50,686 bases of DNA from Lingula anatina (lineage: Eukaryota; Brachiopoda; Lingulata; Lingulida; Lingulidae): contig NW_019773514.1 of NCBI RefSeq assembly GCF_001039355.2, forward strand, positions 1,234,165-1,284,850, given 5' to 3'. How positions within the stretch are numbered: position 1 is the stretch's first letter; each line of letters begins with the position of its first letter. The notes under the pieces are model-generated. The model did not search any database, had not been told where the DNA came from, and saw only the letters and a list, made by a program, of their open reading frames with translations. Shown here in pieces: positions 35,056 through 44,914 of the stretch. A program made the position numbers and the translations under genes.

Positions 35056-35609
35056 ACTACATCCTCTGGTATTGTCCAAAATAAACTAGAAATGGTAATG
35101 TTTTCGAATAAAGCAATTTCAAGCGTTTGAAAGTTTACAGTTGTTGTTTTTTGAAAGAACTGTTATATATTTTCTACACCTCAAATGCAGAGTTGACATT
35201 AAACACATCTTTATTTTTAAAATTGCATTGTTGCTGTATATTGTGTATTTCTACATACATAACTGAAATAATTTTACATGAACACTTTCCCTTCCATAGC
35301 CTCAATTGGCAAATCAGTTTAGACATTCTAGAGTATTGTATCAATTTTCATTGTTTAAATCAATAATCAAGCTCAACGTGTATTTTGCGTTTATTTTTTA
35401 TTTAAGTAATCTGTCGATGCATTGATCTGTACCTTCCTTTATCAAAAAATGTCCCGTTTTATTACATTTTCAAACTTAACGACCTTTAGCAGCTAAGCAA
35501 GATATTATTTCAAGATATTTTCTTAATGTCTCACCCATTTATATAGAGATAGGCCTACATAACAAAAACATCATAACAGGGCAGTTTTATATAGAACTAT
35601 GAGACTTAA
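35056..35609. other. Intergenic, no feature seen
   Basis: AT-rich stretch between copy B and the Harbinger-type element. The short ORFs have no recognisable content. Confidence 0.45.
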
Positions 35610-36286
35610 GGCCCCCTCACACTTATTTGGAATTAGCAGGAATCAAGCAGAACTAGCCAGAATGACTAAATTTTAAAATTCGTAACTACATTCGAGAAGA
35701 AATTTCAAATTGACCTAAATTCTTGTAAGAATGCCGTTGGACTACTCAGAATGCGCTTGAATCCGCCTGGAATGATTCGTGCACATTTCGGCTGTATTAG
35801 CTCTCAGATGCAGTTTGAATGTAGTTGAAAAACTAGGAATATCAATAATGCTGTCAGAATGCAGTCAGAATATTAAGAATACACTTCGAATGCCGTGCGA
35901 GTGGAGTTCGATTGCTGGCTGAAATAGGATGCATTCGAGTTGCATTCCGGCTCATTCAAGCAGGATTTGAAGTGTCTTGCCATTTCGGTTCTCCCTCGAA
36001 TGTGATCAGAATGTTTCGAATGCTGTCGGAATGGCGTGAGAATATTTAGAATGCAGTCATAGTGCAGTTAGAATACTATTCAAATGGCATTCGATAATTT
36101 TCCACTTGAAATGCACTTCGAAAGTTTTTAACATGAGCAAAACATTCGGGCCGGTCACAAGAATGGGTAAAAATATTTGGAATGCACTCGGAATTTTTAG
36201 AATTCTCTTCGAATATCCAGGAACGCACAAAGAATTGTCTTACCGACGGCATTCTTGCCCATTCCGCCTCTAGTGTGACGGGGGTA
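35610..36286. mobile_element. 677-bp Harbinger-type MITE filled with GAATG repeats
   Basis: Ends GGCCCCCTCACACT and AGTGTGACGGGGGTA are imperfect inverses. Both are flanked by TAA (35607-35609 and 36287-36289), the TWA target duplication used by PIF/Harbinger elements. The interior is a dense, irregular array of GAATG/GAATC-like words about 10-20 bp apart in both orientations, which may be decayed transposase-binding repeats. No ORF of interest. Confidence 0.75.
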
Positions 36287-36474
36287 TAACAAATATCTGA
36301 AATGAACATTTAAATTTATTTATAGATAAAATTTCTTCTTAATGCTAAAAATCTGCAGCAGGTTTTGGTTGTAAAATAAATATTTTTATCAATATTTAAA
36401 AAAAAAATTACTCTGATTATCTAAAAGTTCAAAATTGCAGAGTTGCTTCCTGTGTGAAGACAAACGGGTTTACT

Positions 36475-37695
36475 CACGGGCGAAGTTTTGCTTCCACCAA
36501 AGAACACAGAGTGACTGAGTCCTAGTTCTAAATAAACTTAAGAACGCCTCTGCATCGCCGTTATCGTTCGCTATCCAGGCGTATCCAAAACCATAATGAA
36601 ATAATACGTTTTTAATGCAAGTTGCCCAGGATGATCTTCCTTCAGTGTCTAAAGGGCGTAACATAATATAACATTACTTGGGGTAGGCCCTACCTCTCTG
36701 ATGGCATGGTTAACAGTTTGACCCAGTATTTAATACATTTAGTCATAAAGACACATAAAGAGGGAGTCTACCGCTTAATGCTAGAACATTTGTCACATTT
36801 TGATTTAAGCAGGCCACTCTTTTGCAAAAACGGACATAAATTTGTTCATCTTTTGCGCACTTTTGAAATCCCCTTATTTCTGCTGCATATATTAAAATCG
36901 GTTTCACAGTTGCATCGAACAGTTTCAAGGCTTCTTGATAATCAAAATATCCAAAATATTGCTTTAGATGCGGAATATTGCTTTAGATGCCTTTATGACA
37001 AGTGTTCCTGCGTTCTAGACCAAGCTAATCGAGGAGTGAATAAGAATCCTAATATTTATAACTGGACACGACCTCAATTCTATTTCCTTTACATGTCCAT
37101 TTTCACATTTTTAATACGCCGCCTCTCCTGAATACCATTATCTTGGATTTGTCTAGATTTAGTTTCAAAAATTTCAAAAATCACTCACTGAATTAATTTG
37201 TCTTTGTAGCTTAATAACAGTTTCCGCGATAGTTGAGACGTCATCCGCAATCATTAAGGCATGCAATTCTGTAAAGTCTGCAGTAATAAAGATTCCATTA
37301 CCACATTTAAGTTTCATGTATTCGACCATATCATTCACAAATAGAGAGAAGATGATCGTAGAGCTCACACATCCTTGTTTGGTTCCAATTTCGCATGGGA
37401 AAAATGGAGTAAGACAATTTTGTTTTTATACACGATTAGAGTTGGTTATACATCGTTTTAAAAACTTATAGTAGATTACTGTTGTCTGGAATTCCTTTAC
37501 GTCGCAAGCTTTTCCAGAGTTGTTCATGGACACAACTATCATAACCTTTAAAAAAATCTATGTAAAAACATGAGGTCGACCTTTCTGTCTTGACAAATAT
37601 GTTTGGATAACTGCTTGAAGGCTAAAGATATTATCCGTTGTCGAATACCCCTTGCAAAATCCAGCTTGAGATTCGTCTATCACACCATTTTCCTA
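36475..37695 (-). pseudogene. Decayed non-LTR retrotransposon (LINE) reverse transcriptase
   Basis: Minus-strand pieces in different frames match reverse transcriptase blocks in order. ESQAGFCKGYSTTDNIFSLQ (about 37690-37600) is followed by a broken palm motif near 37555. Then come GTKQGCVSSTIIFSLFVND (about 37400-37320), the catalytic-region block ALMIADDVSTIAET (ADD at about 37240) and the C-terminal parts LFDATVKPILIYAAE (36928-36880) and KNVLFHYGFGYAW (about 36620-36580). Several stops and frame changes make it non-functional. The clade cannot be given safely. The 5' part and endonuclease are not seen. Confidence 0.8.
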
Positions 37696-38278
37696 CTGTA
37701 GATACAGAAGAGGGAGAAACTTAGGCAGTGTAAAGCTGTTATGAAATCCACAACTCTTGTTGATTACTTTTTCTTGATCGATGAATAGAAAATCTAACAT
37801 TACACTTTAACTTATCATTGAACAGCACCCGTTTTGTTGGGCAAAGGTTATATGATATATTACCGATATTACCGAAGACCTAATAACAAAAATGAAAACC
37901 TAAAACGGCATGTACTTTCTGCTAACATAATTATTATCCTCATTATTATTGTTCTTGTTTAACTGAGGTTACATTACACCATGACATACAATTTAAAGCC
38001 AGTTTGGAAAAGCATCAACATGTCTTGTATACTGTAAAATAAAAATTTATCTTCTATCCTTTTTCTGAACCAAGACAAAAGTTTATGGAATGTTGAGTAC
38101 ACCAAGGAAGCCAACACAGATGTATTTCTATGATAATGTATTAAAACAAACTGCAAAGTGCTATTTTGGATTTTCTCCTGATCCTTGCCTCATCTGTGGA
38201 ATGATCATCAAGAATTTTATGCTCAAAAAATCTTTGGTTTCACAAATATGCATCAGTGTCATAATGGTTTTCCGTTAC
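37696..38278. other. Intergenic, no feature seen
   Basis: May include the worn 5' part of the LINE relic. No recognisable exon. Confidence 0.4.
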
Positions 38279-39963
38279 TTAAGGACAGAGTTCTTTATGT
38301 GGTATATGGACTGTGATCTCTGATGACTGGTTGTCTGTTACCCCATTGCAGTGAGTGGGGCTGGTTATGTCCTTTTTTTTAGGGGGTTTAGCAGGTTCTA
38401 ATCCTGTTATACTGTCATACATTGAGTTGTAGAAATTGGTCTGTTTGTTGCAGTCTTCAAAATTCTCCATTTTGTTGTACTCTGGTTCCATTGCATCCTA
38501 AGAAAAAGAAAATGAGCACTTTAAATCAATGAATAAAAAGAAAATGTCCAGTTAATGAAGCATAGATACAAAATGTTTTCACAGATGATTTGAAAAAAAT
38601 AAAAAGATGAATGTATACACATTATTTTCAACTATATATGAAAAATGTGGAATACTTCAAAGTACATGTACCTAATCTTCTGACTTTTGTCTCAACTGAG
38701 TATCCAAATAACACCCTCAACCCTCAGATCTTTTTACAGATCACATCTTATACAACATGTGACTATATTTTCCCCATTCTGTGCCACAGAGCTGTCATAT
38801 ACAAAGTCTGGCATGCTGATGGCCACAACATTTTCTCCATGGAAAGCTACCGTTCCTGCAGGTGCCCCAGTCTGAACTCGTCTCCACCACTGGAATGCAG
38901 GGCCTTGCTCATACTGAAATCATAGCAACAACTATTTCAATATGCAGAGGAATTGTTTGATATCATTATAGGTTAAGATGGGGACGGTATCAGGACATCT
39001 CCCCCCTCCCTGAAAAATATACATTTAATATATTCAAATATTCAGTAAAGAATAAAAAGTTCATATCTTTTCATTCATTGTATGAATATTTCTTAGTGTG
39101 ATGATACAACTTGGGGATAGCAAGTATTAATTTTATTAATCAAATCATATTCATTGAGTACAAGTAGAGAAAATTTCAGAAATTTACATCTCTAGGTAAA
39201 GTGGGGCAAACAAACATCCAAGTAACCCTTTGATGAATTAACTGTTACTTTTAATTGCTTCATTACTTGAGATATGATATGATTACGACTCACGAGATAT
39301 AATCAACAAAATAAAATTTTAATTCAAAAGCAATTACAGTTTTTCAAATTTGACCCCAAAAAGGATCTTGAAAAAGATTGTGTCATCTCCTATCAACTTA
39401 TATGAACTTGCATCAGCTCCAGTGAATGATGAAAGCTCCTTTTCACAGTATTTCCCATAATAGTCTGAAATTTGATCAAATTTATTTAAATACAGAGTGA
39501 CAAAAATATTGACTTTAAATAAAATAAAAACAAAAACATCACTCCACCATTTCAGATGTAGGAAAGTCATGCTGCATTTTTCTTTAATTATATCAATTCA
39601 TAAACTTGGGTAGATTTCACAAGATAAACAGCCAGTATACAACAGCAAACCCTGGTTTTCTTTATCTCCACAAACTCCATGAATGTATTTTTGATTTGTA
39701 AAATCATCAGCTTGGCACCAACTTTATTTCCTCTTCCTATTAAAGTCTTCCTGTGTTTGCTGTGCTTTGTGATTTTTGACACAAATCACATTTTCATCTC
39801 AATTACAACAACATTTTCAATTGTTTGTCATTGTTTTTCTAACCCAGATACTTACTATTCAAGCACAAACACACCAGCCCACCAGTTTCTGGATCTGGCT
39901 TACGTTTGCCATCATTCTTGCAAGGACATGTCTGACTTGGTGTGGGTTTTACTGTCTCCTCAG
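38279..39963 (-). CDS. Partial gene: EGF-like domain and polar C-terminal tail (4 predicted exons)
   Basis: Predicted exons, 5' to 3': 39963-39856, 39464-39355, 38913 to about 38757, and 38497-38279 with a stop. Joining the first two in phase (LCLN|NYYGKYCE) gives a standard EGF pattern: CPCKNDGK, then CLC, then YYGKYCE. The third exon begins YEQGPAFQWWRRVQTGAP. The last begins DAMEPEYNKMENFED and includes NSMYDSITGL, resembling a cytoplasmic tail with possible tyrosine motifs. No membrane segment was found between EGF and tail, and the third-to-fourth exon phase is unresolved, so an exon is probably missing. Exons upstream of 39963 were not found; a Harbinger relic lies there. A minus frame at 39782-39588 could be another exon, but the EGF join argues it is intronic. 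I do not recognise the family. Confidence 0.5.
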
Positions 39964-40189
39964 CTAAAAAATACAATACTCAATTAAATTGAATCTATTA
40001 TGTAAAAGCTCCCAAAAAATTGACCTAGTACAGCTGTCATGCTATATTTTAGAACAAAAATATTGTTCTTTTAATAGTTAAAAAATTAATGAAAGATTCT
40101 TTTTTTATTATTGCTGGGTAAAAGCTAAATAACCCTACTAAATGAATCAAATCAATGGATTGTGTATCATTTCTCAAGAAAGAGATAAA

Positions 40190-41555
40190 GTAGTAACTGT
40201 ATCGTGTCTAAAAAGAGAAAATCACACACATGGTGTTTGTAGTTGAGATGTGAGCCCTGTTGTATGTTATGTCTGGCTCTGTTTGGTGTCCTCAGATATG
40301 GGTGCAGAATAGCCAGAATCCCCCCCCCACCAGGAGGAATCATGGAAATATCCTCTGTGTCCATACTGTCAAAATGTGGGTCAATAAAACTGTCGTGGGT
40401 ACTGCCTGGCCACCTGCAGACTACATCAGTAGATCTAAAAAACAAAACAAAACAAAACAAATAAAAAAATTAATTAATTAATTAATAAGCCCTAATTAAA
40501 ATGAATTAATATTTAATATATTATAATATTTAGCATACATATTTAAGTCATAATTTTCTGTAATTTTTAAATGAAAAAAAAAAGTTTTTCGAAAATGAAA
40601 CAATTGTCTCTGAATGAGAATTAAATTTTCATGTCCCTGCATGATGTGTCAAAGTGGTGATATCACGACCAAATGTCATTTTAGAAACTTCCACATTTAA
40701 ATCAAATTAAATCAACATTTGGTAAAGATTGTTCAGATATCTCTTTTATAATGACATTATATGAATCTGTTAATGTATGTTATTCATTGGAAAGAACTGT
40801 AACCAAGTTTTAAAGGATGTTTTCAGTTTTAAAAGGATTGAATAACTTTATTTACGGCTTCATCCCCAAGTTACAGTTTAAAGCAGTCTGACCTTAATTT
40901 TGTTAAAGGTCTCTAGTAATATGTCTTAATTCTGTTAATTGGCTTCAATATCTCTGACTTGTTTTAGGAATCACTGTAATTATGTGTATTAGTATATAAG
41001 GAGAAGAACTTTGTATTAGAGACAGAGATATTGGAGATCAGAGCTCGGAGTGAGTTTGGTCGGTCAAACCGATAGCTGGATTGTCCCTGCTGTCTTAGGA
41101 GACTCCAGATCTCTCAGCCAGAGAAATAAATGTAGTGATCAGTCAATTTGTAGTTGATCTCTGGAAAACATATTACTGCTGTTGTGTTACCTGCTGGAGA
41201 AATAAATCAGACCAAAGTGTCCCCTGTGATAGATGTATTAGAGATATTATTTCTAAAAATTTAGTTGTGTTTACAGTTTAACGGTATCAAGACATGACAC
41301 ATATATATATATACACACACACACACTTTATACTGTAAGAAATAAATAATAAAACAAAAACATGTACTTATATGCTGATGTGCATTGCAAATCACCTGCA
41401 GATTGATGGTATGAAGACCTCTACGACAAATGTAGGAGTTTTCAACATTGGCCGTAGGAGTTTTAATGGCAATCATAGTGCCCTCGCCAGCATTCTTGGG
41501 AATCCAGCGATGGCATGAAAGTTATTCTGTGTTCTGTGCACCTTGGCCTGTTCAC
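40190..41555 (-). pseudogene. Decayed Harbinger nuclease (HARBI1-like) with intron-like gaps
   Basis: After an acceptor at 41555, NNFHAIAGFPRML leads to a deletion/frameshift near 41480-41490, exactly where the first catalytic Asp (IDGT) is expected; only EGT remains. It continues as IAIKTPTANVENSYICRRGL and HTINLQVICNAH. After about 0.9 kb the match resumes (from about 40440) with STDVVCRWPGSTHDSF, the hallmark of DDE_4 Harbinger nucleases. GDSGY near 40320 and HPYLRTPNRARHN just after it are in different frames, next to a nine-base G/C run. With these breaks the gene cannot make an active nuclease. The 0.9 kb gap contains LTR-like sequence. Confidence 0.78.
40770..41275 (+). mobile_element. 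Possible solo LTR inside the Harbinger relic
   Basis: A TATA box (AGTATATAAGG, about 40989) is followed 25-30 bases on by a possible transcription start. A compact GC-richer leader follows, then two AATAAA signals (about 41125 and 41202) each within AGAAATAAAT. This is a U3-R-U5-like arrangement. Candidate ends are TGTTAATG and GTTTACA, but no target duplication was found, so the boundaries are uncertain. It contains no coding sequence. Confidence 0.35.
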
Positions 41556-43201
41556 CTGGAAAATGTACATGCAGACAAAGAGTGATCATCAGAAGCTTTT
41601 AAGTGCATCTTTTTCATACATTCAAAAAGAAATGATACGTTTCCCACCCAAAGCCCATGATTTTGAATAAAAATATGGTGATATCACTGCACATACTAGT
41701 AGGGTCCCTTAGCAAAATTTGAATATCATCATAAAAAAAGTAAAAATACATTATATACTGTGTTTTTATCTTTTTGAGAAAATTAACTAGCAAAGTCAAG
41801 ATTATACTAGTAGGAGACATGTTTAATTTACCACAACCCTAGATTTCATGACTGTTTTTTATACATCCTGATAATCTTTTTTAATGGCAGGCATGGCATT
41901 GCAAAAGTTGTGATTTAGCGAATGAGTTTAAAGGGTTGATCAGGCATTTTTCTAATAGATGTTGTTAAACTTATATCAAAAAGAAATGATACATGTTTCC
42001 CACCCAGAGCTCATGATTTTGAATAAAAATATGCTGATATCACTGCACATACTAGTAGGGTACGTGATATATCAGCCCCATATGGTACGTATAGCAAGGA
42101 ATCTGGAAAATTAATCAGTGACCATCAAAGGCAAATAAGTTTCTAGTCAGTACAAATTCTACCATTTTTAGTTATCTTGATGTTTGCAGTCACTTTAACT
42201 GGGCCAGGTCTGTTTACAGGTCAAGCTGTTTTCATGTTTTCAGGAAGGAACAATTAAGTCAATTATTAACAAAAGAGATAGGGTGCAAAAATTCCAGACT
42301 CCTTTTCCATACATGACATAAAACCACATGGTGGCCATGTGTATAACATTTCTTTGGTAAACTTTTTTTTAATCATACGGTACAAATCACATGGTTTCAT
42401 TCTGTGCTAAATTCAACTAACAAAGAGAAAGGGTAATCCCTCCCAACCTCCATCTTGCTGTGTTACCACATGCAAGCAATAACAGACTTATACTTACTTT
42501 ATAAGTAATTATATTGCGAGTTCAAAATATTCAGCTCAGCATTGGTTTGTTGGCAAATGGATGAAGGAAAAAATAAGAATAATAAAAGATTTCCCAAAAA
42601 CCCAACTTCTTAATAAGTTGAATTTTTAGTGAGTTTGTCACCAAAGTGTTATAATTATATGAAATTCATGATAGTGTATCTTCCTAAGCTCTTGTAAGGG
42701 ATAAATAAATTTTTGCAAGAACAGTTGATTTAACTGCCAAGGTCTGTACCTATTGAGACGCTATACTGTCATTAGTCTAATATTTTATTTTCTGATCCTT
42801 AAAGATAAGATTACCCCATTTAATGACCAACCACATCAGTCTGGGTGATGTTTGTCCTGATGGCAGTTTTACTCAGGTGACAGGTATAGGGTCTCAAAAA
42901 ATATTGCTTCTACAACATATCAAGTCAAAAATTGTGATTCAGAAAAGAAATTCAAAGCAAAATGACAGAGGTTTTTCTGAATATTATTTCTCATATAAAC
43001 TGAGACTTGAAAAGTGAGTTACTATAATATTTCATCCTTTGCCAAACCTAGCTTGTATCACTAAGTGTGATAACAAAATATTTTGTGAACCGTGTACAAC
43101 CATGAAACAATGGTGGGTCCACAGTTCCATGTACAGTATGACAGATAAAGGTGCAATAATAAACCATCCAAGTCAGGTGATCGGCAGATACAGCAGGTAT
43201 T
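41556..43201. other. Intergenic with a 90-bp direct duplication
   Basis: The segment at 41622-41705 (from TCAAAAAGAAATGATAC to CATACTAGTAGGGT) recurs at 41975-42062 with a few changes, 354 bp apart. No gene was recognised in the rest. Confidence 0.6.
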
Positions 43202-44914
43202 ATGGCTACGTGTGTACCTCCATCAAGAGAGGATGACACAGCAGACCTACCCAATTGCCCAAAATGTAAAAAACGTATGACTGCACCAAGACTTCTGAGC
43301 TGTTGGCATATTTTGTGTGAGACCTGTCTTGCTCATGCCATAAAGGGGAAGAAGCGTGGAGAAACCTTCCAGTGCTTTGTGTGCAGTAAAAATGTCCCCG
43401 TGCCTTATGAGGGCGTGTCTGAATTTCCAGTGCCTTTGTTCCTACAGAGTGAGCATGTACCCTCCACCATAGATGTCCCATGTAGTCAGCATTATGAAGA
43501 GAAGGTGACCATGTACTGTAAAAAATGTGACACGGCAATATGTCAAGTGTGTGTGGTGACAGAGGGCTGTCACAAAGACCACCCCTGTGTCAGTGTCAGG
43601 ATATTGTTTGATGAATTGGATAGTAAAAAAAGACAACTGGGTAAACAAGTTCAGAAACTGAGAGCAAAAATCACAGAGAAAAATGATACCATTACAAAAC
43701 TTGACCGCCAGGAGAAAGGACTCATAGCAGAAGAGGATAAGGCAGAAAGAGAAATTCAGACTCATTCCCAGCAGCTTACTGATGCTATAAACAGACAGAA
43801 AGAAGAAATGAAAAGTCAACTCCGTGCCAAAGTTAATGCTGCAAAGAGACATAGCGATATAATCAACTCAAGATGCAGATTGAAAATAATAACAGAACTG
43901 TCTATTCACTTGATGGAAAATGCAACGCCCAAGGACATGATGCTGCACCAGAAGTCTCTCTCTACTGTAATGGCTGAACACAAAGCAGAGGCAGATCATA
44001 CCTATGTCCCTCACAGTGATGCAAAGGTCAAGAACACAATTGGGAAAATATCTGGGGGAATTCCATTCAGTTTAGAGGGATTGAAACTAGTAGCAGAGTT
44101 TAGTGCCAAAGCCAAAGTAGATAAGTACACTCCAAACATAATGGCTCTGGCAGTTGACAATTCCATGAATATAGTTGTACCAGATATGGAGAACAATAAC
44201 CTGAAACTATTTGACAGAAGTGGTAGATTGGTGTCAGTGTGGTCAGGTGATGGTAGACATCAGTTAAGGTGTCCTACAAGTGTGTGCTGTACCAGTGGTG
44301 GAAATATAGCAATATGTAACTGGTTCAATCAGAAAATATTCTTCTTAAATTCCCAGTGGAAGTTTAAGATAACTAGAACCATCACAGTACATAGTTGTAC
44401 AGGTGTTGTGTTTTCAAAAGACCATCTTGTGTGTACAGTAAGTTATATTTTTTCAGGACGTGTGGTAATATTTAACGTACATGATGGTAGTGTAGTGAGA
44501 GAGATAAGGAAAGACAAAGATGGCAATGTGCTTTTTAGCCTTCCTTCTGGGATAGCCTTGACCAAGCAGGGTAATCTGGTGGTGACAGATGTTTGGAAGC
44601 ACTGTGTCTATGTACTGACCATGGAAGGGGAAGTATTACACAGGTATGGTAGGCCAGGATCAGCTTCAAAAGGGATTGACTGTTTATGTCACCCATATGG
44701 TGTGTGTGTTGATCAGTTTGGTCACATTCTGGTCACTGACAGGGACAATGACCGTATCCACATGCTGTCACCAAAGGCTGAGTTTATATGTCATTTGGTC
44801 ACTGGGGGGGATGGTCTGGTAAAACCCAAGGGTATTGCTTTAGACCAGGAGGGACATCTTATTGTGTCAGAAGGCAGTACTGGGAAAATTAAAGTTTTTG
44901 ATTACCTAATTTAG
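43202..44914 (+). CDS. TRIM-NHL E3 ubiquitin ligase (TRIM2/3-type layout), 570 aa, single exon
   Basis: A complete RING finger has all eight ligands (C19, C22, C34, H36, C39, C42, C58, C61), so E2 binding and ubiquitin transfer are likely. A B-box type 2 follows (C94, H97, C106, C109, C114, C117, H124, H127). A coiled coil (about 135-250, rich in K/E/Q heptads) should allow dimerisation. From about residue 300 to the end, six NHL-type blades form a propeller, e.g. PSGIALTKQGNLVVTD, PYGVCVDQFGHILVTD and PKGIALDQEGHLIVSE. Such propellers bind RNA or protein partners. No filamin domain is apparent, unlike vertebrate TRIM2/3. The coding region is intronless and intact. The start ATG precedes the RING by the usual short distance. 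Another TRIM start lies 5 kb downstream on the same strand, so a tandem family is likely. The substrate is unknown. Confidence 0.92.
   Translation: MATCVPPSREDDTADLPNCPKCKKRMTAPRLLSCWHILCETCLAHAIKGKKRGETFQCFVCSKNVPVPYEGVSEFPVPLFLQSEHVPSTIDVPCSQHYEEKVTMYCKKCDTAICQVCVVTEGCHKDHPCVSVRILFDELDSKKRQLGKQVQKLRAKITEKNDTITKLDRQEKGLIAEEDKAEREIQTHSQQLTDAINRQKEEMKSQLRAKVNAAKRHSDIINSRCRLKIITELSIHLMENATPKDMMLHQKSLSTVMAEHKAEADHTYVPHSDAKVKNTIGKISGGIPFSLEGLKLVAEFSAKAKVDKYTPNIMALAVDNSMNIVVPDMENNNLKLFDRSGRLVSVWSGDGRHQLRCPTSVCCTSGGNIAICNWFNQKIFFLNSQWKFKITRTITVHSCTGVVFSKDHLVCTVSYIFSGRVVIFNVHDGSVVREIRKDKDGNVLFSLPSGIALTKQGNLVVTDVWKHCVYVLTMEGEVLHRYGRPGSASKGIDCLCHPYGVCVDQFGHILVTDRDNDRIHMLSPKAEFICHLVTGGDGLVKPKGIALDQEGHLIVSEGSTGKIKVFDYLI

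Noticed and set aside
39588-39782. Minus-strand 64-codon frame as an exon of the EGF gene
   Set aside because: It lies between two exons whose direct join gives a canonical EGF pattern in phase. No convincing acceptor and donor pair frames it. Not excluded, but unsupported.
40167-40460. The 97-codon frame as an intact functional gene
   Set aside because: It is the Harbinger nuclease relic. The GDSGY block is out of frame with the following block and the first catalytic Asp region is missing.
43206-43852. Minus-strand ORFs of 110-136 codons under the TRIM gene
   Set aside because: Shadows of the intact TRIM-NHL coding region; the peptides are hydrophobic and phenylalanine/leucine-rich without domains.
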